DNA of 41,767 nucleotides from Pirellulales bacterium (GTDB lineage Bacteria; Planctomycetota; Planctomycetia; Pirellulales; JAEUIK01): positions 1-41,767 of the forward strand of contig JAHBXR010000037.1 in the NCBI GenBank assembly GCA_019636335.1, given 5' to 3'. How positions within the stretch are numbered: position 1 is the stretch's first letter; the number at the start of each line of letters is the position of its first letter. The translations under genes and the position numbers were made by a program. A model generated the notes under the pieces. That model was not told the origin of the DNA. It made no database searches and saw nothing but the letters and a program-made list of their open reading frames with translations. Shown piece by piece: positions 8,384 to 16,600 of the stretch.

Positions 8384-10114
8384 GTGATCGCGACTTCCGC
8401 TGCTCACGATGTCGTCATTCGCAAGGGACTCTTCTTCGATGGCACCGGCAAGCCGGGCGTGCAGGCCGATCTGGCCATCGAAGACGGCAAGGTCAAGCAG
8501 GTCGCGCCCCGTCTGCCCGGGCAGGGCCGTCGCGAGATCGATGCGCAGGGCTGCTGGGTGATGCCCGGCATGCTCGATATCCACACGCACTACGACGCCG
8601 AGATCGAGGCCATCCCGGGGCTCGACGAGTCGGTGCGTCATGGCGTGACCACGGTGGTGATGGGCAATTGCTCGCTGTCGGCCGCCATCGGCAGCCTCAA
8701 AGACGTGCTCGATCTGTTCTGCCGGGTCGAGAGTCTGCCGCGCGACGTGCTGGCCCAGTTCTTGGGCGAAGAGATCCCCTGGAAGAATGTCCGCCAGTAT
8801 TATGACCATCTCGAGACGTTGTCCATCGGACCCAACGTCAGCAGCTTCATCGGCCATTCGAGCGTGCGGGCACACGTGATGGGGATGGAGCGCAGCCTGC
8901 GGGTCTCGAAGGCCACGACCGACGAGATCCGCCAGATGCAGGGGATCGTCTCCGAGGCGATGGACGAAGGTTACCTGGGCATGTCGATCGACCTGTTGCC
9001 CTGGCACCGCATGGATGGAGAGCCCTTCTGCGGCATCTCGGTCCCCTCGCAGCATGCCGCGCCCAGCGAATATGGCAAGCTCGCGAGCGTCGTCCGCCAG
9101 CGCGATCGCATCCTGCAGGCCACGCCGAACGCCCTGAACAAGAAAACCGTGCTGACGATCGCCATGCTCAGCACGGGCGTCTTGCGCAAGCCTTTGCGCA
9201 CGACGATCGTGGCCGCCATGGATGTGAAGACGAACCGCAAGGTGTACAAGATCGCCACGCTCGGCGCCACGGTGCTCAACGGCCTGTTGCGCTCGAATAT
9301 CCGCTGGCAGTCGCTGGCCGAACCCTTCTTGAACTACTGCGACGGGGTCTTTACGCCGCTGTTCGAGGAATTTCCCACGGGGGTCGTGGCCATCAGCGCC
9401 ACGGCCGACGAGCGCCGGCAGATGTTCTCCGATCCCCAATACCGTGCGGCCTTCCGCGCCGATTGGGAATCGACCCGCGAGCGGCTCTTCCATCGCAACC
9501 TGGACGATATGTGGATCGTGGCTTCGCCGATCCCGGGCCAGGTGGGCAAGTCGTTTCAGCAGGTGGCCGAAGAAACGGGCGCCGAGCCGATCGTCTACTT
9601 CATGGACCTGATGGCCGAGCACGATACGGCCGTCCGCTGGAAGACGGTGGTCACGAACGATCGGCCCGACAAGCGCCGTTTCATCTTTGCGCATCCCACG
9701 ACCTTGCCCGGCTTCAACGACTCGGGCGCGCACGCCCGCAACATGGCATTTCAGGATGGCGGACTGCAAATGTTGCAGCAGGTCGTGCTGAATCCCGAGG
9801 TGATGCCGATCGAAAAAGCAATTCACAAGCTGACCGGATTGTCGGCCGAGTGGCTCGGACTCGACACCGGTACGCTCGTGCCGGGCAAGCATGCCGACGT
9901 CGCCGTGATCGATCCCATCCAGCTCAAGACGGGGCTCTCCGAACCGCTGGAGATAAACGACCCACGATTCCACGGCGCCATGCGCATGGTGAAACGTTCG
10001 GACGGCGTGGTGCGCCAGGTGCTCGTCGGCGGCAAAATCGCCTTCGAGAATGGAAACTTCGCTGACGATTTCGGGCAAACAAAATACGGACGCTTACTAC
10101 GCTCGACGCGTTAG
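8384..10114 (+). CDS. N-acyl-D-amino-acid deacylase-like amidohydrolase
   Basis: A 576-residue cytoplasmic metal-dependent hydrolase of the D-aminoacylase branch of the amidohydrolase superfamily. The N-terminal beta-sandwich strand (VIRKGLFFDGTGKPG, DLAIEDGKVKQV) leads into PGMLDIHTHYDAE, with metal ligands His67 and His69. MGNCS carries Cys96, the bridging metal ligand of this branch. Both fall at the residue numbers known from Alcaligenes D-aminoacylase, which supports the GTG start. GFNDSGAHARN near 444-452 supplies the late Asp (446). The C-terminus returns to the sandwich (LVPGKHADVAVIDP). The middle (residues 200-330) lacks the usual conserved His strings and carries a long basic insert, so the substrate could differ from N-acyl-D-amino acids. 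It appears monocistronic, with 156 bases before gadB. Confidence 0.85.
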   Translation: MIATSAAHDVVIRKGLFFDGTGKPGVQADLAIEDGKVKQVAPRLPGQGRREIDAQGCWVMPGMLDIHTHYDAEIEAIPGLDESVRHGVTTVVMGNCSLSAAIGSLKDVLDLFCRVESLPRDVLAQFLGEEIPWKNVRQYYDHLETLSIGPNVSSFIGHSSVRAHVMGMERSLRVSKATTDEIRQMQGIVSEAMDEGYLGMSIDLLPWHRMDGEPFCGISVPSQHAAPSEYGKLASVVRQRDRILQATPNALNKKTVLTIAMLSTGVLRKPLRTTIVAAMDVKTNRKVYKIATLGATVLNGLLRSNIRWQSLAEPFLNYCDGVFTPLFEEFPTGVVAISATADERRQMFSDPQYRAAFRADWESTRERLFHRNLDDMWIVASPIPGQVGKSFQQVAEETGAEPIVYFMDLMAEHDTAVRWKTVVTNDRPDKRRFIFAHPTTLPGFNDSGAHARNMAFQDGGLQMLQQVVLNPEVMPIEKAIHKLTGLSAEWLGLDTGTLVPGKHADVAVIDPIQLKTGLSEPLEINDPRFHGAMRMVKRSDGVVRQVLVGGKIAFENGNFADDFGQTKYGRLLRSTR

Positions 10115-10270
10115 GTCGCGTTCGACCGTCGGCGCCTTGCGGCTACCGGGCACTCATGCTCATCTCGAGTCGCCCCGCGCGACTCGATTCGCTCACCTGC
10201 GGGCTTCGTGGCAGTCTTCATCGGCCCGCATGACGAAGCCGGCATCACATGATTTCAGGAGGAGACGATC

Positions 10271-11668
10271 ATGGGCTTGCACGAGAAGGATTCTATTCGC
10301 GACCAGTTCGACGACGACGTCTACGCCTCAGCCGATCTCTCGGTCAGCATGCCGAAGTATCGTTTTCCCGCGTCCGAGCACGAGCCGCGGCACGCCTACT
10401 CGGTGGTTCACGACGAGCTGATGCTCGACGGAAACTCGCGTCAGAATCTGGCGACGTTCTGCCAGACCTGGGTCGAGCCCGAGGTCCATCGGCTGATGGA
10501 TGAGTGCCTCGACAAGAACATGATCGACAAGGACGAGTATCCGCAGACGGCCGAGATCGAGGCCCGCTGCGTCCACATGCTGGCCGATTTATGGAACTCG
10601 CCCGCCGAGGCGAACACCATCGGCTGTTCGACGACCGGTTCGAGCGAAGCGGCCATGCTCGGCGGAATGGCGATGCTACGCCAATGGCAGGCCCAGCGTC
10701 GTGCCGTCGGCAAGTCGACCGACAAGCCCAATCTGATTACCGGTCCCGTGCAAGTCTGCTGGCACAAGTTCACCCGTTATTGGGACATCGAGCATCGCGA
10801 GATCCCCATGACACCGGGGCGTCTGCTCATGACCCCCGAAGAAGTGCTGGCCCGGTGCGACGAGAACACGATCGGCGTCGTTCCCACGCTGGGGGTGACC
10901 TTCACCTGCCAGTACGAGCCGATTCAGGCCGTAGCGACGGCGCTCGATCGATTGCAACAATCGCGCGGGCTCGATATTCCCATTCACGTCGACGGCGCCA
11001 GTGGCGGTTTTCTCGCTCCCTTCTGCGCGCCCGATCTCCCCTGGGACTTTCGCCTGCCGCGCGTGAAGTCGATCAACAGCTCGGGACACAAGTTCGGGCT
11101 CGCGCCACTTGGTGTCGGGTGGGTCGTGTGGCGCGAAGCGATCGACTTGCCCGAGGAGCTCATCTTCTGGGTCAACTATCTCGGCGGGAACATGCGCGAC
11201 ATCGCGCTCAATTTCTCGCGTCCCGGCGGACAGGTCGTGTGCCAGTACTACAACTTCCTGCGACTCGGCCGAGAAGGCTACCGCAAGATCCACATGGCCT
11301 GCTACGAGAATGCCCAGTACCTGGCCGGCGAAATCGAAAAGCTGGGGCTCTTCGAGGTGCTCTTCAAGGGGGATCCAGCCCGCGGTATTCCGGCCTTGTG
11401 CTGGAAAATACGCGACGGTCTGGAGCCGGGATTCAGCCTGTATGATCTGGCCGATCGCTTGCGGGTGCGCGGCTGGCAGGTTCCTGCATATTCGTTGCCG
11501 CCAAACTGCAGCGACCTGGTGATTCAACGCATCCTGGTACGGCACGGGACGAGCCGCGATCTGGCGTCGCTGCTGATCGACGACATCGGCCGCGCGATCG
11601 ATTACTTCCGCCAGCACCCGATCCAAAAACCGCTCACGGCGGCCGAGGCCTCGGGCTTTCACCATTAG
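10271..11668 (+). CDS. gadB: Glutamate decarboxylase (PLP-dependent)
   Basis: 465 residues, the usual size for bacterial GadA/GadB. The enzyme converts L-glutamate to GABA and CO2, consuming a proton, in the cytoplasm. HVDGASGGF contains the PLP-binding Asp, and SSGHKFGLAPLG contains the Schiff-base lysine at position 274. The N-terminal DEYPQTAEIEARCVHMLADLW and GCSTTGSSEAAMLGG are family signatures. The start is set by a very strong Shine-Dalgarno (AGGAGGAG at 10257-10264, spacing 6). No GABA antiporter (gadC) is adjacent, so participation in acid resistance is not shown by context. It is convergent with the Rrf2 gene; the 85 bases between them show no good terminator. Confidence 0.97.
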   Translation: MGLHEKDSIRDQFDDDVYASADLSVSMPKYRFPASEHEPRHAYSVVHDELMLDGNSRQNLATFCQTWVEPEVHRLMDECLDKNMIDKDEYPQTAEIEARCVHMLADLWNSPAEANTIGCSTTGSSEAAMLGGMAMLRQWQAQRRAVGKSTDKPNLITGPVQVCWHKFTRYWDIEHREIPMTPGRLLMTPEEVLARCDENTIGVVPTLGVTFTCQYEPIQAVATALDRLQQSRGLDIPIHVDGASGGFLAPFCAPDLPWDFRLPRVKSINSSGHKFGLAPLGVGWVVWREAIDLPEELIFWVNYLGGNMRDIALNFSRPGGQVVCQYYNFLRLGREGYRKIHMACYENAQYLAGEIEKLGLFEVLFKGDPARGIPALCWKIRDGLEPGFSLYDLADRLRVRGWQVPAYSLPPNCSDLVIQRILVRHGTSRDLASLLIDDIGRAIDYFRQHPIQKPLTAAEASGFHH

Positions 11669-11753
11669 TCGCTGTCGATCGATACCATGCCGTGTGCAAA
11701 GCCTCGCCGGTCGATACAGACCGTCTCGCTAGAACGGCCTCCTCAAGATCGGC

Positions 11754-12188
11754 CTACTTCATTTCTCCGGTGACGTTACACAGCGGCACGATGGGGCTCG
11801 TCGAATCCAAAATCTGCTGCAGCGTCACGTTGCGAAAGGCAGCCTCGGTTGCTGCGTAGGCGCAATCGAGCTCGTGGTGCAACGGGCAAAGCTCCGTGTG
11901 CGAGGGCAGACCCAAGGGGCACTCGCGAATCCGCTCGATCGGCGCTACCGCGTTGACGACGTCGAGAATGGAAATCTCTGCTGACGCAAGCGCCAACTCA
12001 TAGCCCCCCCCCGGTCCTGACCTCGAACGGACGAGCCCCGCTCCGACCAAGTCCTGCAGCACATGGTGCAGATACCGTCGGGGGACCTTCGTACGCTCGG
12101 CAAGCGAATCGGCCGAAGCCGGATGCGAGGGGGTGCCGGCCAGGCAGATCATGGCGCGCAGGGCGTACTCGGCGGTCTTGCTAAGCAT
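11754..12188 (-). CDS. Rrf2-family regulator, NsrR-like, divergent from hmp
   Basis: 144 residues. An N-terminal winged helix (MLSKTAEYALRAMICLA, then VPRRYLHHVLQDLVGAGLVRSRSGPGGGYEL) is diagnostic of Rrf2. Three cysteines lie at 90, 101 and 109 (ECPLG, LCPLHHELDC). Their spacing (10 and 7) is wider than in classical NsrR/IscR (5 and 5), so Fe-S binding is plausible but not certain. A GGAGGG ribosome-binding site lies at 12198-12203. The divergent arrangement with the flavohaemoglobin gene, and the palindrome between them, indicate a nitric-oxide or redox-responsive repressor of hmp (inference). Confidence 0.9.
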   Translation of the reverse strand: MLSKTAEYALRAMICLAGTPSHPASADSLAERTKVPRRYLHHVLQDLVGAGLVRSRSGPGGGYELALASAEISILDVVNAVAPIERIRECPLGLPSHTELCPLHHELDCAYAATEAAFRNVTLQQILDSTSPIVPLCNVTGEMK

Positions 12189-12208
12189 AAAAATTGGCCC
12201 TCCGCTCT

Positions 12209-12236
12209 ATTCTACATCTTGACATACATAATTCAA
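12209..12236 (-). promoter_or_regulatory. Sigma70-like promoter of the Rrf2 gene
   Basis: Read on the minus strand, TTGAAT (12231-12236) and TAGAAT (12209-12214) are separated by 16 bases and lie just upstream of the GGAGGG site and ATG of the regulator. The -35 box directly abuts the palindrome at 12237-12256, a position from which a bound regulator could affect its own expression. Confidence 0.5.
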
Positions 12237-12256
12237 CGTATACCTTCATGTATACG
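12237..12256. promoter_or_regulatory. Perfect palindromic operator candidate in the nsrR-like/hmp intergenic region
   Basis: CGTATAC (12237-12243) and GTATACG (12250-12256) are exact reverse complements with a 6-base centre (CTTCAT). A related half-like motif, GCGTATGC, follows at about 12262-12269. A TTGACA hexamer at 12219-12224 could be a -35 box for hmp, but no well-spaced -10 is evident. The symmetry, AT-rich arms and place between a regulator and its likely target mark this as the probable Rrf2-protein binding site. Confidence 0.6.
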
Positions 12257-12319
12257 TTCCGGCGTATGCCGACACCCGGCACTGCGTCAAACCCAAACCC
12301 TTTGATGGGGAACAGTTAC

Positions 12320-13567
12320 ATGATTAGCCCCAAGTCGATCGAGATCATCAAGAGCATCACCCCAGCCGTTGCCGCCCAGGCCGAGACGATCACCCGCTGC
12401 TTTTATCGGCGGATGTTCGAGGGGAATCCCGAGGTGCAGGCGTACTTCAATCCAGCTCATCAATTTTCGGGAGGACAGCAACAAGCCTTGGCCGGCGCCA
12501 TCTGCGCCTATTTCGCGAACATCGATCAACCCGAAGTTTTGGGGCCGGCAGTCAATCTTATCGCGCATAAGCATTGTTCGCTCGGCGTGCAACCCGAGCA
12601 TTATCCGATTGTGGGCAAGCACCTGCTCGCCGCGATTGGCGAGGTGATGGGAGACGCCGTCACCGAGGAAATCGTCGCCGCGGTGGTCGAGGCCTACGAG
12701 TTTCTCGCCCAGGTCTGTATCGAGCGTGAGCGAGAGATCTATGCACAGCAGCGGGGGGCCGACGGCGGTTGGAACGGTTACCGAGAATTTATCGTCGACC
12801 GCAAGGTGCGCGAGAGCGACGTGGTGACCTCTTTCTATTTGAAACCGGCCGATGGCGGATCGGTGCCCGACTATGAGCCGGGGCAATACATCACGGTGAA
12901 GATCGATCATCCGACCGTGCCGACGTCGCCGCGCAACTACAGTCTGTCGGACCGGCCGGGCGTGGGACACTTTCGCATCAGCGTAAAGCGCGAGCCGGCC
13001 CCGGCGGCCCAAGCCCCCGAGGGGCTCGTCTCGAATTACCTGCACGACTCGGTCTCCGTGGGTGATCGCTTGCAGATTGGTCCGCCCTGCGGCGAGTTTA
13101 CGATTCCGGCCGATGTTGAGACCGACCGCCCCATCGTCTTACTGGCCGGCGGCATCGGCGTGACACCGTTGTTGGCCATGGCGAAGTCGCTTATCCATCG
13201 CGGTGTGCAGTCGCCGATCTATTTCCTGCAGGCGGCCCGCAACAGCAACGTACACGCCCTGGCCGAGGAAGTGCGCGCTTTGACGAAGCAGGGCGTGCCG
13301 GTGACGACGCACATCATGTACGACGCGCCTCTCGCCGACGACACGGCAGGTGCGCATTGCGACAGCACGGGCACGATCGATCGTGACTTTCTCGAGCAGT
13401 GGGTCCCCTACGAGCGCGCCGAGTTCTATTTCTGTGGACCGAAGCCGTTCATGCAGACGATTTATGGTGCGTTGCAGGAACTGGGGGTGGAAGAAGATCG
13501 CATCCACTTCGAATTCTTCGGTCCGCGAGGCGAGATCACCACCAACCCCGCGGACGCCGCGATATAA
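12320..13567 (+). CDS. hmp: Flavohaemoglobin / nitric oxide dioxygenase
   Basis: 415 residues from the ATG at 12320, which has GGGGA at 12307-12311. The open frame extends upstream to 12194, but the chosen start aligns residue numbers exactly with E. coli Hmp: Tyr29 and Gln53 (distal pocket), His85 (proximal haem ligand), Tyr95 and Glu135. The globin domain covers about 1-145. The FAD-binding domain follows (RNYSLSDRPG), then the NAD(P)H domain with VLLAGGIGVTPLLAM and FYFCGPKPFMQ. The enzyme oxidises NO to nitrate with O2 and NAD(P)H in the cytoplasm. It is probably repressed by the divergent Rrf2 protein. A strong hairpin follows 20 bases after the stop. Confidence 0.97.
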   Translation: MISPKSIEIIKSITPAVAAQAETITRCFYRRMFEGNPEVQAYFNPAHQFSGGQQQALAGAICAYFANIDQPEVLGPAVNLIAHKHCSLGVQPEHYPIVGKHLLAAIGEVMGDAVTEEIVAAVVEAYEFLAQVCIEREREIYAQQRGADGGWNGYREFIVDRKVRESDVVTSFYLKPADGGSVPDYEPGQYITVKIDHPTVPTSPRNYSLSDRPGVGHFRISVKREPAPAAQAPEGLVSNYLHDSVSVGDRLQIGPPCGEFTIPADVETDRPIVLLAGGIGVTPLLAMAKSLIHRGVQSPIYFLQAARNSNVHALAEEVRALTKQGVPVTTHIMYDAPLADDTAGAHCDSTGTIDRDFLEQWVPYERAEFYFCGPKPFMQTIYGALQELGVEEDRIHFEFFGPRGEITTNPADAAI

Positions 13568-13575
13568 GCGTTCTC

Positions 13576-13627
13576 GAAAATAGAAAAGGCGGCGCGTCGT
13601 GGCTGCAAGGGCCACCGACGCGCCGCC
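13576..13627 (-). terminator. Strong hairpin with U-tract: terminator of the RTX protease gene, perhaps bidirectional
   Basis: GGCGGCGCGTCG (13588-13599) pairs perfectly with CGACGCGCCGCC (13616-13627). An inner TGGC/GCCA extends the stem with one bulged C. On the minus strand the stem is followed by TTTTCTATTTTC (complement of 13576-13587), giving a classical intrinsic terminator for the gene ending at 13653. On the plus strand it lies 20 bases after hmp but without a T-run, so it may stop hmp transcripts less efficiently. Confidence 0.8.
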
Positions 13628-13652
13628 CCAAGGTTTATCGCGCCATTTTCGG

Positions 13653-16600
13653 TTAGACCGGAGGCGTATTCGTGCTCACCTCACCGACTTCGGCATCGGT
13701 GAGCGTGTCATCCACGACGTAGTAGAGGAACCAGTCCTGACCGGTATCTCCGGTGAGTTCGTCCTCATCGCCATCGTCGAAGACGGTATCGCTGTCGAGC
13801 ACATAGCTGCCGTTGAGGCCACCGCCATTTTCGAGGTTGCTCAGGCGCGTGGCGTACGAGTTGCCGCTCGACCATTCGGCCAGAATCGCGAGCAGGGCTA
13901 GATCGTCGCCGTCATGGTCGGTATAGCCGGCGATCTGGAGATCGGTGCCCGTGCCTCCCACGATCGTATCGGCGCCAGAACCACCGATCATGAGGTTCGA
14001 GCCGCTGATGCCCAGCAACAAATCGTTGCCTCCCCGACCGACCAGGACGTCATTGCCCGAGCCGGCGATGAGCGTGTCGTCGCCATCCAGAGGATTCTCG
14101 GTACCCTCGCCGCCATCGCCGAACAGCAGGTCGTCGTTGGCGCCGCCATCGAGCGAGTCGTTCCCCAGATTGCCATAGAGCGTGTCGTTCCCGGCTCCGC
14201 CGATCAGGGTATCGTCTCCTTCGGCGCCATCCCCTTCGAGGCCGTCGCCATAGACGAGATCGTTCCCGGCGCCAGCGTCGACCAGATCGTGACCGTCTCC
14301 GGCAAAGATGACGTCGTCACCGTCACCGGCTGTGATCGTGTCGTCACCATCGCCGGCGATGATCAGGTTCTGCGCGTCGTTGCCGGTGATCGAGTCGCTG
14401 TACGGCGTGCCGTAAATGGCCTCGATGGTCTCCGGATCGTCGAGCGTGATGGTCAACCCCGACTGCGAGACGGCAACGGTCTGCGAGATATCGACCGTAA
14501 TCGCCGCGGCAAACTCGCTGAAGTCGAGCATGTCGAGATCGGACGAGGCCACCACGTAATCCGATCCCAGATCGATCGAATCGTCGCTCCGGCTGAAGCG
14601 GAAGACATTATCGCCCTGTCCGCCGAACAGCTCGTCGTCGCCGGCACCGCCTTCGAGCGTATCGTCTCCACCACCACCGTAGAGGGTATCGTTTCCGCCT
14701 AGGCCAATCAGGAGATCGTTTCCTTCGTCGTCACCGGGGCCGTCCGCGTAGTCGCCATAGAGCAGGTCGCCCGCGTCGCCACCGACGAGCGTATCGTTGC
14801 CAGCGCCGCCGATCAGCGTTTCGATGCCGGCGCTGCCGTTGAGCGATTCGACACTGGCCTGAATGAAGTCGTCACCGGCGCCTCCATCGAGCCAGTTGTG
14901 GCCGGGGCCACCGTGCAGCGTGTCGTTGCCGTTGCCGCCGTAGAGTTGATCGTTCCCTTCGGCGCCATCTCCCTCGGCCCCGTCGACCCGGTTGGCGTAG
15001 AGCAAATCGTCACCATCGCCTCCCAGCAAGGTGTCGTCGCCCATGTGACCGATGAGCGTGTCGTTGCCCGAATTGGGTCCCTCCAGGCCAGGCAGATAGT
15101 CGCCGAGCAGAACGTCGCGGCCGGCCCAACCTTCGAGATGATCGTCGCCCCCTCCGCCGATCAGAACATCGTCGCCGGCGCCACCAATCAACGTATCGTT
15201 GCCTTGGGCGCCGAAGACGGTCGTCAGACCATCGTCGCCGAAAAGGACATCCGCCCCGTTGCCTCCTTCGAGTTGATCGTTGCCGGCGCCGCCATAGAGC
15301 CAGTCGTTGCCGGCATACCCGTCGAAGTGCCCACCCTCTCCGTGCAGATGGTCGTCGCCCGCTCCGCCGTACAGGGTGTCGTCATTCGCGCCCCCTTCGA
15401 GGGTAGTGGCGAAGCTCGTGACGCCGCGAGCGTCGATCACGTCGTTGCCGGCTCCACTATACGCACTCACCGTGCCCGTGGCGCCGATCGTGAAGTTATC
15501 GACGTAGCTGACGCTGATGCCACCGAGCCTGGTCGTGCGAATCTGCACCGTCGTGGCCGAGGTCTGTTCGATCTCGACCTCATCGTCGCCGCCACTTCCC
15601 TCCCAGATGGCTTCGGTTCCGACGAGTTGCGTGCGGAAGACGTGAATCGCATGGGTGATCGTGCTCAACGCGCCGTTCGAATCCTCGACGACTACGCGGA
15701 CGAGATAGGTGCCCGGATCGAAGCTGTGGACGACGGTCAGCGTATCGTCGTCGGTCACCGAGTAATCGGCGATGCCGTCGTTGTCCCAGTCGATGCGGTA
15801 GGAGTATTCCTCGGGCATCGTTGGCGTGGCGTCATCCACCGTGAAATCGAACGAGATATTCCCCGCGCGCCCGTGGGCGGGCGCGGCAATGCCGACTAGC
15901 GAGTCCGACACGACGAACTCGTAGACAAAGTCGTCGCCTCCCGTCGAATCGCCATTGCCATCCAGTTGTTCGCCAAACGCACCGACCAGATCGGACGCCA
16001 GACCGCGCAACTCGTAAGCGCCGGGCAACGGCGTGTCGAGCAACGTCAAGGTTACCACGCGGCCGCGCACGTCGGCCATCAGCGGGATGATGTGATCGTC
16101 GAGCGTGTTATAGGTATTATCGGCCCCCTTGCCGCGCAACACCCAATTGGCCGAGTCGTTGAACGCCAACAGGTCGACTTGACCGCTCATCCGCAGTTGG
16201 ATGACGTCGCTCAGAATGCCTTCGGCCAAGGGATTACCCGGGCTGCTCGTCAGCGAATCGATCGTGATGGGATCGAAGACCGGACTCTCGGTAATCGCCC
16301 GATAGGTGTTCGCGCGTCCCGCTCCCATGAGCCCTTCATAGCCGGGGTTCAATCCATCGATGGCATCGGCCGTGACGATCAACTGCGCCACGACTTGTTC
16401 GCGCGTCCAGGAGGGATTCACCGACCAGATCAGCGCGGCCACCGCGGCGATATTGGGCGCGGAGAAACTCGTGCCGCTGGCGGTCACGTAGTCGCCCGAG
16501 TCGTAGCCGAGCGGGCCGGGATAGTCTGGCGCGATCAAATCTTCGCCCGGCGCGGAAATGTCGATCAATGCGCCATAGCTGGTAAAGTCGCTGCGGAGAT

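Noticed and set aside
8195..10078. A 627-codon open frame antisense to the amidohydrolase gene
   Set aside because: Composition is typical of a codon-bias shadow, and the plus strand carries clear catalytic motifs.
12219..12236. TTGA-N10-TCAA considered as an FNR/NNR-type site upstream of hmp
   Set aside because: The FNR half-sites should be about 4 bases apart; here the spacing is 10, so it does not fit.
12194..12319. Upstream extension of the hmp reading frame (start at 12194)
   Set aside because: It would cover the promoter and palindrome, and residue numbering of the haem-pocket positions fits only the start at 12320.
13653..15500. Tandem-repeat DNA in the 3' part of the protease gene considered as a CRISPR or satellite array
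   Set aside because: The repeats are degenerate, of 27-base codon period, and encode GGxGxDxL peptides in one frame; there are no spacers.
13914..15899. Long plus-strand frames opposite the RTX repeats, rich in Val, Ile, Ala and Asp repeats
   Set aside because: They are the complement of the nonapeptide repeats; the repeat look comes from the real RTX gene on the minus strand.
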